Origin: Oxytricha trifallax
Taxonomy: Eukaryota > Ciliophora > Spirotrichea > Sporadotrichida > Oxytrichidae
DNA length: 64,000 nt
Direction of reading: 5' to 3'
Assembly: GCA_000711775.1 (NCBI GenBank)
Contig: ARYC01001305.1
Coordinates: 1 to 64,000, forward strand
Shown here: positions 12,166-22,200 of the stretch, in pieces
How the letters are laid out: each line of letters begins with the position of its first letter
Numbering within the stretch: the stretch's first letter is position 1
Notes under the pieces: model-generated
Seen by the model: only the letters and a program-made list of their open reading frames with translations
What the model was told of the DNA's origin: nothing
Databases searched by the model: none
Program-made: the position numbers and the translations under genes

Positions 12166-15100
12166 CAATTCTAAGAAAATTATAAATTTATATACGAATG
12201 AGTTTAGCATCTGAATAAACTTGTATTAATCAGCTGGCTGCAAATGATGGAGTAAATTCAATGTCTTTTCGTAAGAGTCTTGAGATCTGAAGATAATTGA
12301 ACCAAGGCAACTATAAACAAATACTCCCATCAATCCATGTCTATCGAATCTATCTGTAACTCCTCCATGCTCTGAGAAGGTAAATAATTATAATTAAATT
12401 TCTTATTAATTTAAGTTCAAATGGCAAGTTTATTTCCAAAGCTCTAAAATGAATAATTTTGATTATAAATAAATTGAAAATTACCTCAATTCTAAGTCCT
12501 CTTTTAAAACCAGATACCAAGAACCCAACGAAGGGAGAGACGAAGGTTGCAAATGCAACAAAGATCATTGTGTGAATAGTTGAAGGTCTTATCAAAATTG
12601 AGCTATATCCCATAATTTTGAATGGAAATACATGCTTAAATACTTTGAAGTTGTCTGAAATCTCGCAATTTAAATCTTGAAAAATAGCAAAGGTGATGTT
12701 GTTTTAAGGGCACACTATATATGGAATAGTTGCTAAACAGTCAGCAATGATGTAGCTTAAAATGAATGTACACACGACTCCACCGAAAAAGCCTTCCCAA
12801 GTCTTTTTAGGAGCTAATGAAATCAAAGGAGATTTACCGAAGAAGTAGTTAGAAATATAGCTTGTAATCAAAACCCCAAAACCCCTTAGTGAGGTTTATA
12901 AGTGCTTTGATTAGTAGGGTAAAGTTGGGGTTTTATTAGGGTTAGTAGAGAAAACGCAAGTTTAATGAGACTTTAATATGTATTTAATGAGTATTAGTTT
13001 AATTATATCACACGAATTTTACTTGCTTGTCTTTGTTGTATCTCTTGAATCTCGCTTTCTTTAGTGGTTCGAGCATATCGTCTAAGGATTGTCTTGGATA
13101 TGCTGGAGCTCTTACTATTATCTTCTCTACAATCTTCTTTATTTCTTAGCATACATCATCTTGTTTTATGTGCTTCTCAGCTAGATTTATTGATTATTTT
13201 TCATATTTTGTATTAATGTAAGCCATGCTTTCCATATCGCACTCTAATATTATTGCAGCTACTGCCCAAACATCCCACTAAATAGAGCCATTAGTCCATT
13301 TCTCTCTGATTGGGAAGTAACCTGGAGTACCAAGAACCTTTGCTAAGGTTACAATCTCTTATCTTAAGGCTCTATTAAAATCGATTACAACTACTTCTAA
13401 AGGGCAAAGGTTTAGCATAACATTTTCAGGCTTCAAATCTCTATGAACGTATCCAAGCTCGTGAAGTTCCTAAACACCCTTTATCATATTAGATAGAATA
13501 TCATTCAAGTCATCTGGGTATCTGTTTTAATATAGATAATCTCGGAGAGTCATTTCAAACTTTTTTAGCCTTAGTGCGATGAAACCAAACCCTAAAATAA
13601 CACCATCTAGCTTGAGCAAATTCTTGCAATCTTTTTTCTAAGCCTCTCTAAGTACAATATATTCGTTAGCAAACTCATTTTGATACTGCTCGTTTTTAAG
13701 GAGATAGCTGAAAGGATATACCTTGTAGGCATAGTCATCAACCACTATGAGTTTTGCTTTAGCAGGTACGTTTATATGTAAGTAGTTTTCAATACAACTG
13801 CTAAGGTCTACTGCATTTAGTGCAGGAATATACATGGCTCTCTCTTAAAAGCATGCTAAAAAGACATTACCAGCAGGTTGATTCATTAATTCTATTCGCT
13901 TCTGCCTCTTGAGCTTCTCCTGTTGTTCTTTTTAAGTCTCAAGATTATTAGATTTTCTTTTAGCGGGCACTAATTTCTAAGTCTCTTTATCTTAAATCAA
14001 GAACTCACTTAGGTGATGCTTCTGCATATGTTTCTTAACTTTAGCTGAGTGAGTATAGGACTTCTCACAAGTCGTGCACTAGTACCTGCCATCGACCTTA
14101 TCATGCTTAAAATACACCTTAGCTTTCCCAGAGTGAACCTCTTTCATATGTCTCTTCAAACTGGAATCAGTAGAGAAAAAATTTTAGCAGTCTTAGCATT
14201 CAAAAGTTTTAATCCTTTAAATCTGAAGCTGTTCCTTTTCTTCCTCAACATCTTTTATTAATGTTTAAACTTCTATTTCAGCTTTCTGTTTCATGTTTTA
14301 AACCTATATAATAAAAACCTGTGCTTCAAATTCAAGAGCTCTTAGCTCTGCCTCCCTCTCAATATATATAACTTCTTGTTTCTTGGTTGAACCAAAGTTA
14401 AGCATTGATTGACCTGCTCCTAAAAGTGCCGCTCTACGATTTAAGTTGACCGCCATGTTTAAATTCAAATTTAAATTTCTATTATAAAGCTCTTAAAACC
14501 TCTATAGCTATAGCTGGACTATATAGGAGTTGCTACAGCATTAATGATGGTTTGATCTCAGCTCTAAGACTTCATATTTATACTCAGTTTATAACTATAA
14601 TTTTTGTAATTTTGCACTTAATAATTTTGATTCTGGTACCAACTCAGATAAAGTTCAGGTTGGTACTGGTACCAATTAAGTTTTGAACCAGATTGGAACT
14701 TTTCCATTAAAACCTCACTGGATTAAAACTAGGTACTAATTAAGTTTTGGTACTATTAAATTGGTACCAATTAAACTTAAACGAATTTAGTACCGGTACT
14801 AATTAAATTTAAACAAATTTAGTACTAATTTAATGGAACTAAATTGATAAAAATGGAGCTCCATCTCTGAAGTTTGTTACAGCTTCTGCGAACCTTCTCC
14901 ACGTATCTTTACAGGGTTGACCTCCTATAAGATGCCCATATTTAATAGTAAGATTTTAAAGGATAGGATCCAGAAGTCTATAAATTAAAACTTGAAATTC
15001 ATTAATAGGAAGAGGAACAAAGATGGAATCATTCAATGAACAAATGAAAAGGGTTGAGGCTCAAGAAATGATCTCAAGATTCAGAAGCAAGGAGGATCTC

Positions 15101-18100
15101 TATCGATACCTTACTTAGCATGGTAAAATAAATTGATGTTAATCAACGATGTATACAGTTGGTCTATTCCTTCCAACGATGGAAGGTACTAAAATATCAT
15201 TCTTAAAAGCAATACTCTGCGAGGAGAAGAAAGCTTTTAAAAACATAGAAATCAAACTGATTGAAATACCTAACTACCCAGAGATTTCAGTCACAAATCT
15301 CTACGAGGATGCAATGAAAGATGATGAAGTGGTTATTTACCTTCCTAGCAAGAAGTAACTCTCAAATAAATTGCCTGAAAGAAACTTCCTCTTTGGTGTT
15401 CTTGGTACAATCAAAGAGGATTATTTGAGAGAAATTATAGAAGAAGCTCATAAGAAACGCTACTCTATTTCTCCTGAAGATTAAAAGAAGCAAGGAATAC
15501 TAATAAGCGAGACGTGGCTAGCAAAGCTTAAGAAGCTCCTTATCTCTCTAGTAAGCTTTGATTTATAACTTTTTAGGGAACCTGGAACTGGTATATTTCT
15601 AATGAAAGAGAATGCAAAGGTTCACAGAGAGAGAAAGTCTCAAACCATTCATTAAGTTAGCAAGAGACTTTATAATAAAGTTTAAAAGCCTGATGAAATG
15701 AACATAGATGCTGGAGCTGGTACAAAGAGAAGAAACATGGGTCCTAGTAAAGCACCAGAGGAAGAAAAGAAAGAGAAGCCGAATCCATTTAAGAGTTCGT
15801 TTGACATGTGAAATAATTAATTCATTTAAGTCTAACACTTATTAATAAACATTCATTCTTCCTTTCCTTGCACATATCGTAGTCTAGTCTTTACCCACTC
15901 TCTTGCAACTACTCTGTATTAAGTCTACTGTGTCGATTGGTAGATAATGCATGAGGTGATACAGCAAGAGTTTCTTGTAGTGAGTCTTAATCTAACTCCA
16001 ATAGAATTCGATTCCATTAAATTGAGGACTGTAAGGAACGTTATACACAGGAGTTATCTTTAACTCTTCATAAGCTTTCTTAGATTCCTTAGTCTTATGA
16101 ACTGAGAGGTTATCAACAAACAGGATGATCTCTTGATCGTTGTACTTATCTCTTAACTTATGTAAGAACTCTATATACTGCTCTCGCTTAATAGAGCGAG
16201 GATAAATAACATAGTTTCTAAGCCTGAATCTTCACTGATACCAGCCAAAATTGCGTGAGTGACAACCTTAACCTTTTAGTCATACACTTCTATATTATCG
16301 TACTTCTTGTACCAAGACTTATTAATAAAGGTGTTGAACGTAAACACAGCTTCATCAGCGTGTATGAACTTAATGTTATTATCAACAGACCTCTGCATTT
16401 AATCATATATATAGTTTAAATTATTACTATAAAATGGCAGAGTAAAGTCAATCACTCTCTTCACTCTATTGACAGTCTTGAAGGTAATACCATTCCTTCA
16501 ATAAATATTTGCGATAGTCTATGGTGAGATACGCATGTCAGGAAACTTGCGATGAAACATCACAGCTCGCTAGTCAAGTGGGAAATGTGCCCAATACTTA
16601 AGAGTCTTAGAATCGCAGAGATATTCAATATGGTGCTAAGAGAACTTTTATTTTCTTACAGGATGTTATCAAGAACCAGAATTGAAATGCTAAACAGCTA
16701 AAAAGCAATGATACCTAACTGTTGAGGCACTCTTGCGCAGGAGCTTAGCTATAGCAGCATAATTCATAACTGGTTTGAGTTAGTCTAAATTAATACTCGC
16801 ACCATACCTAAGCTTAAGCAGTAAATCTAAATATTTCTCATCATAAATAGACCCCAAAATCGCTAATTTCTATTTCTCATTTTGCAAACTGGCCTAATTT
16901 CTCTACTAACCCTAATAAAACCCCAACTTTACCCTACTAATCAAAGCACTTATAAACCTCACTATGGGGTTTTGAATGTCGTTGATTGAAACTATAATTT
17001 AAGGTACAAAAAACCAGAACAATCCTTTGTAAACTAAAAATGTATTGACAATCTACATTAGCTAAAATACATATTTTAATACCCTAAGTTGTATTTAAAG
17101 TTGAAATGTTATAGAAGAATGGTACTGGAGGTGCAAATACAACAAAAAGAGTAAAACAAGTCCAGGTCAATCTTGAAAAGGAATACCTAAGCGAGCTTTT
17201 CTCTAAGCTAAGCACAAAAATCAAGATTCCAAATGTGAATATAAAAAATGAGATCAACTTATGATATTCCACAAATAATCCAGAAAGAATGGCATCACTC
17301 TCTATGGATTGCTTTAAGCTTTTGCTTGTCAATAAAAATTGAGGTGTCACTGCAAAACAGAAAATTACGAAATATAAAAACAAAATTAGGATTCAAGACT
17401 ATGAGTGTTTAATGAATAATCTCAAATTAATTTTAATCTATTCACTTATTAACTAAATCAAACCATCAATTTAAGTCGAGACGTATTTCAGAATGAGTTG
17501 ACGTGGCAAAGCGTGATTCCTGGATTAGAATCTTGAAGGCCAAAAGCTCCGTAATAAACGGGTCAGCCTCCCAGTATCATATCCCCCTTTATAAAAATGC
17601 AAAACCACAGAAAAACATTCAAGATTATAAAGTAGATGAATTTAATGTAATTTTAGAGAATAATTGGGAAGTTTATTTGTCGATCCAGCTGAAAATTATT
17701 TTAGAATCTTTATCGTCACGCCTTTTAAGCGATAACATTTCCTTGAAGCTAACAAATGTTAGAGACAATACAAGCATAGCACAATATAGATGACCCATTT
17801 AAATCACAAGCATAAAGGTGAAACTTATTAAGCCTGTAGACTAACCTAGAGCTTTCAATTTTTATGCACGGACCTTATGATCATAATACAAAGGTGGTCT
17901 GAAAGTGAAGAAATTCTATATTAATTGTTAAAATTTCAAAGTAACGATTAGAGATATCAAATTTGAATTTGATATTTACTTCATCGATAATGGATTTACA
18001 TTAAAACTTTCTTCTTATCTATGTTTCAGTAGCATCTGAAAAATCATCCTGAGCTTCAGTCTCTGATTCAGAATTGATTTTGATTGTTTTTTATTTTGAA

Positions 18101-18165
18101 GCTATCCCTAAATCTTAAGGCTTCTCTGATGGAAGTCTAATCTGTCCTTTTTTACCTTTTGGCAT
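12159..18165 (-). CDS. Phosphatidate cytidylyltransferase (CDP-diacylglycerol synthase), interrupted by TBE-A
   Basis: Makes CDP-diacylglycerol from phosphatidate and CTP in the ER membrane. The start ATG at 18165 gives a hydrophilic N-terminus (MPKGKKGQIRLPSEKPQ). Membrane segments follow at about 17898-17560 (GQSTGLISFTFMLVIQMGH; SFKEML matches the family's F-K-E region) and 17383-17084. Then comes GLFWFFVP...SINDI ending at the TBE border (16977). Beyond TBE-A the frame resumes ITSYISNYFFGKSPLISLAP, KKTWEGFFGG at 12866-12770, then ATFVSPFVGFLVSGFKR, the signature HGGVTDRFD at about 12355 and a C-terminus with TGA at 12161-12159. Introns: about 17384-17400 region, about 17010-17060, one after LRIE near 12480, and a 25-nt one near 12180. 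One-base frame changes occur near 17690 and 17560. The family assignment is firm. Confidence 0.93.
12866..12868. other. AAT target duplication, left of TBE-A (pointer)
   Basis: AAT here is repeated at 16975-16977. TBEs are known to duplicate 5'-ANT-3'. On the minus strand it is the ATT (Ile) codon of SINDI|TSY; keeping one copy rejoins the frame exactly, so it doubles as the MDS-IES pointer. Confidence 0.92.
12869..12952. repeat. Left terminal inverted repeat of TBE-A
   Basis: Two C4A4 units followed by unique TIR sequence ending near GTTAGTAGAGAAA. It matches, inverted, 16898-16974. The C4A4 units equal the telomere repeat of spirotrich ciliates. Confidence 0.93.
13008..14456 (-). CDS. TBE-A zinc-finger/protein-kinase ORF (57-kDa type), intact
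   Basis: Continuous 482-residue frame (TAA/TAG=Q) from ATG at 14456 to TGA at 13010-13008. Order: coiled N-terminus; two C2H2 zinc fingers (FECQDCQNFFSTDSSLKRHM and YQCTTCEKSYTHSAKVKKHM, about residues 85-160); then a protein-kinase domain (about 230-440) with catalytic loop GYVHRDLKPENVML, DFNRA in place of the usual DFG, and an activation/P+1 region GTPGYFPIREKW followed by WDVWAVAAI. The HRD Asp is present; the Gly of DFG is replaced by Asn. The fingers suggest DNA binding; the role in TBE transposition is not known to me. It has no internal TGA over 480 codons, unlike the other TBE genes here. Confidence 0.92.
14457..15022. promoter_or_regulatory. Divergent intergenic region of TBE-A with iterated GGTACCAATTAAG-like motifs
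   Basis: 566 bp between the divergent kinase and 22-kDa-type ORFs. At 14630-14830 a short motif (GGTACCAATTAAGTTT and variants, both strands) is repeated about eight times. A homologous stretch is at 24910-25130 in TBE-B. Position and repetition suggest a bidirectional promoter or a protein-binding array; this is inference. Confidence 0.5.
15023..15811 (+). CDS. TBE-A 22-kDa-type ORF with a 36-nt intron
   Basis: ATG at 15023, TGA at 15809-15811. Start MESFNEQMKRVEAQEMISRF; conserved middle IEIPNYPEISVTNLYEDAMK and NFLFGVLGTIKEDYLREIIE; basic tail TKRRNMGPSKAPEEE. A TGA in the unspliced frame falls inside a probable intron (15123-15158, GTAAAATAAA..ATACAG), which is a multiple of three and conserved at the same place in TBE-B and TBE-C. 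Removing it joins TQH to VGLFLPTMEG. Function unknown; an ORF of this kind is regular in TBEs. Confidence 0.85.
15123..15158 (+). other. Intron in the TBE 22-kDa-type ORF
   Basis: GTAAAATAAA at the donor and ATACAG at the acceptor, 36 nt. The equivalent intervals in TBE-B (near 25672) and TBE-C (minus, near 33380-33345) also begin GTAA and end AG, and each removes the gap before the conserved V-x-L-F-x-P-T motif. Confidence 0.75.
15820..16900 (-). pseudogene. TBE-A transposase (42-kDa type), frameshifted
   Basis: DDE transposase that moves TBEs and, by published work on Oxytricha, has also been implicated in DNA elimination. Readable pieces: SIYDEKYLDLLLKLRYGAS; KYWAHFPLDQRAVMFHRKFP; IKFIHADEAVFTFNTFINKS with the first Asp; LFVDNLSVHKTKESKKAYEE with the second Asp at 16114; and SPQFNGIEFYW with Glu at 16009. 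This leaves 34 residues between the last two. At least three frame changes interrupt the gene. The terminal TGA present in TBE-B and TBE-C after VLDLNE reads TTA here, so the stop is lost. Confidence 0.88.
16898..16974. repeat. Right terminal inverted repeat of TBE-A, one G4T4 unit short
   Basis: Matches the left terminus inverted, but ends CACTATGGGGTTTTG instead of two G4T4 units: an 8-bp loss at the tip. Confidence 0.88.
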
Positions 18166-19202
18166 TTTTGTCTTACTAGTAATTTATTATTATTATACTC
18201 TTAATTTTACTTAAATTCATATATAAATACACCTTTAATCTTTTACTTTCTCTAATGATTTTGTCATATATATATATTTAAGAAAAAAAATTTATCTCAA
18301 ATTCTTCATTTATTGTACCTAAGTTCTTTGAAATTCGACAAATAATAAAGATTAAATATTGTTAAAACATTTCAAAATTACTTAAGCCCTTTTAATTCAT
18401 TGTTATGATTGTTTTTTCCATTTGTGATTCAAATGATAGAGTAGATTATGTTTGTTTTGATTCATTAATAATTTATTTAATAACATGCTGGAAAACATTT
18501 GATTTATGAAATTAAAATTGATTAAATATTAATTTTTTTCAGTTAATTTTGGAAATTTTTTCTAAACTTTGGCTTCATTAAACTCATTGGTGAAATTATA
18601 TAACACTTTTACTATTTTTTTAAATTGCTCAACAAAAAAAACGAAGCCTGGGATGATTTAAGAATTTTGCCAAATTCAAATATCAGTTGAATTGCAAGAT
18701 CTACCTTAGGATTTATTTAGATTTTTATTTTAGTTATTTCATGGTTTTGATTACTGCCATGATTTAAAAAAATAAACTAACTTAAATTAATTTCCTCAAT
18801 TAAATTGTATTCTTACAATATTGCCCTATAAAGTATATTAACCAAAATTATGTTAAATAAAAGGATTTTTGTAGATTTCTTTTTAATAAAGTATATAATA
18901 ATTGTATTTAAGTATTTACATAACAATACTTAGTCTAAGTCGTCTAGTATATTTTGAAATCAAACTTTTATTTATTGATTTGTCAATCTAAATTATTATA
19001 AATAAATATTAGATTTTTAAACAATTATCTCACATTCAAATATAAGGAGAATATATTTTTAATTCTGAATAAAAATGATAATTATTTCTCTATTTTAGAT
19101 TTTTATCAAATTTATGATATTTATTATTAATAAGTTTTTAGATAAAAATTGTATTATTTTATCTACTACTAATAAATTAATTATTGTGATATTAACAAGG
19201 AA
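18166..19202. other. AT-rich spacer upstream of the kinase gene
   Basis: About 1 kb, very AT-rich, with no convincing reading frame. It holds the 5' flanks of two divergent genes: the cytidylyltransferase to the left and the kinase to the right. Confidence 0.5.
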
Positions 19203-22200
19203 ATTATCAGTGTAGAAATATTAGAAATCAAGCAAGGTAAAGATTATAAAAGAATCATATACTATCACAGAACAGACCATTTCTCAAAGCAACAATAATA
19301 ATATTAAAATTCATTGAGAAACGCTAGAACTTTATTATTTTTAATTAGATATAATTCAATATATTTTATTATATTAGATTTACATACTTTTAAAAATGTC
19401 AAGACTATTGGAAGACGATACAAAGTAATAAAATTATTGAGTTAGAACACCTTTGGCACGGTATATTTAGTTAGAGATATTAAATAAGAGCTAAAATTTA
19501 TTGCAAAGCTAGTAAGTAATATGATATTAAATTTATAAATTACCGCATTAATTGAACAACAAAAGTTTATACAATTGTTCAAAACGAGACACCCTTCTTC
19601 ACCCTCAAGCGAGATACCCCCTTCCCATGCCCCCTCCAACCCTATAATAAGACACCACCCCATTTCATATAAAATATTTAATTTTAAGAGTCCTAATAAA
19701 TTTTCTTCTTAACATCTTTTTTTTAAATATCACATATGCATGAAAACATTTTTTTATAAGAATATTTCACAAAAGTTCATTTGAGGATAATATTTATGGT
19801 TATTGAAAAATAATTTTACTTCTTGAATTATATCCCTTACATTTATTAGATATGCACTCATAGTGAAAATCTTTTTATATGAAATGAAATATTTTATGGG
19901 GTGGGGAGAGGTCTTGGTTAAATGTCTGGGAGAAGTGTTTGGTTAGAATATTCAAAAAAAGAAATTAAGAAATTTGTTAAATTCTAACATTAATTCTTAA
20001 CTCAATCATTTTTTATTGCTTCTAGAGAAACAATTACAAATTTAAATGCTCCTCATTTCAAGTTTTCAAAGGTTTACAATTTGGAACATAAATAAAGCAT
20101 ATTTTATTTTACTTTCAATTCTAGTTGTAATATATTATCTCCTCACAGTGAGAAAAATAAATTAATAGAAATTGTTAATTTAAATGGAGTGCCAATAATT
20201 TTAACTATACAATATTGATTTTTATATTATTCGTAATCCAAATAAATTTACATAATATAGTGTTCTAATAAATTCAAAATAATTTTTAATTTCTATAAAA
20301 AATTAAATTAAATAAATGATAATTACCTTCCAACCATATTAAAAACTTACAAGTTTTCAATAGCTTCATGGTTTTTATGACCTTGTTGACTATAAGAATA
20401 ATATTGAGTTTTAAATATTTAAAAATATTCTCATATCCCATAATACTGTTAAGGAGAGCAAATTTATTAGTATTTTTATAATTAGCCATACAAATATTTC
20501 TCCATTAATAATACTTAAGAGTCTTAGAATTTATGTTTTAATATTAAACTATTAATGAATCAATCTTATTTTCAAAATAACTTAAATAATATTTGGGGGC
20601 TTAATTAAAAATCAACATCATAGAATTAATTTTAATCAATGACAAATATTTAGTTTTAGAAATAAATTTAAGATAAGAATTAATTGTATAATAGTATAAA
20701 AAAGAAGATTAATTAATTTATTGCTAATTAAAGAAATTTGAGAAAATATGATTTTAATTTTAATAAAAAATTACATTCACAACATTAATTCTAGATTAAA
20801 ATATCTCTTCATCGTTTCTTTTTATAATACTAGAAATTAATTAATTAAAATTAAAATCCATAAATTAACTTAACTTTCAAATAAATTTTAAATAATAAGA
20901 TTAAAAATGATTTGAAACAAATTAAAACTTATAGAAAAGGCACTTGTTAAATATGAATAGTTTATGGAATATGAGCAATTTGAGCATGAATAGAAGGTTA
21001 TGAGAGCAGTAAAAGGCAAAAGCGGATTCCCTTAACTGCATGATACTTTTTACATTGGAGAAGACGAAACCCCTGTAATCGTGGCATTTTATCTCGGAAC
21101 TGACCTCCGATAAATTACCAAGAATTCAAAGAATATTTTAAAGGAAATTGTACCAAAATAAAATTAATTTAGAAAAATAACTTATTTAATTAATTTTATA
21201 GATTATTAAATCATTTCAAAATTAATTTAAAAAGGCAAATAAATTATTAAATTTAAATCAATAGAGAAGTTGCTCTTGATGGTTTTTCTTTATTAAGGCT
21301 CGGCTCATATTTTTAATAATTTTCTGTAAATCATTAGAAAATATTACCAACAACCTTCCTAACAAACGTAAATTAATCTCTTAGATAGTAACAAAAATAC
21401 TAAACTTTAAAATAATCATTAATATAAATTTTATTATAATTATTTCTGGTCAAAATATATCATAAATTCAAACAAAGTCTTACCTTGAAATCAAGCAACA
21501 TTGATAACTAAATGAGAGGAAAATCTACAAAAAACAATACTTAAAGTAACACGAAGCAACTAAATTTATTTTCATTATATTTCATTTTTCAAAGTAAATT
21601 ACTAATTACTAAAATTAAGCTTTAAAATTTAAATTATCTCAATAAAATTGCTATCATAAATTATTTTAAGTTTACAGAGTACCAAATTGTTCTTCAATAT
21701 AGGAGAATAGGTATAGAATTAATCACTAAGTAAAAATAGCGAGTGTGTGTGTGTAGTAGCTGCTCTGTAAATAATGATAATTTTGGTAATTAATTCTAGA
21801 AAATATTAAACTTTAATATATAGATTAAACGACTCAAGGTCCTTCACAATTTAGGCTATGTACATTAAAAATTGATGAGCAATTTTATGTATATTTGATA
21901 ATTTGATATTAATGTATTTTACTGATTGTGATCTCAAGCCTGATAACATTCAAAATAAATTTATATATATTTACTTAAACCTAATATGCTTTTTAATTAC
22001 CTTTATTTCATATTAATAATTATCGAAAGAAGCAAGAATCATGAAGAGCTAAACGAGTATGGCTACGGGTTACATGATGATGACGATGAATATTTTGTTT
22101 TGCAATCTTTAAATTATATTTTTAGAAATAAGTAATTAATTAAGCAATTTAATTTCTAATTAAAAATAATTGGTAATCTCAATAAAAGAGTTCAAAGAAA

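Larger units (their letters stand above)
12869..16974. mobile_element. TBE-A, telomere-bearing element, 4106 bp
   Basis: Left end CAAAACCCCAAAACCCC then TTAGTGAGG; right end is the inverse but with a single GGGGTTTTG unit. Inverted termini run about 12869-12952 and 16898-16974. It contains the three genes typical of TBEs in the usual arrangement: zinc-finger/kinase ORF (-), 22-kDa-type ORF (+) and transposase (-). It is inserted in the cytidylyltransferase gene and flanked by AAT. The zinc-finger/kinase ORF is fully open, so the copy is fairly young, but the transposase ORF has frame breaks and has lost its stop. Confidence 0.96.

Noticed and set aside
15599..15838. Minus-strand ORF downstream of the TBE-A transposase
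   Set aside because: Antisense of the 22-kDa-type ORF; it stays open only because the transposase stop codon is lost in TBE-A.
16177..16202. CTCTCGCTTAATAGAGCGAG palindrome as a terminator or regulatory hairpin
   Set aside because: It lies inside the transposase coding region, is shared by TBE-B through homology, but is not kept in TBE-C.
17503..17793. Plus-strand ORF of 96 codons with readable continuation
   Set aside because: It is the antisense of the cytidylyltransferase gene; the minus strand carries the family-conserved membrane segments here.
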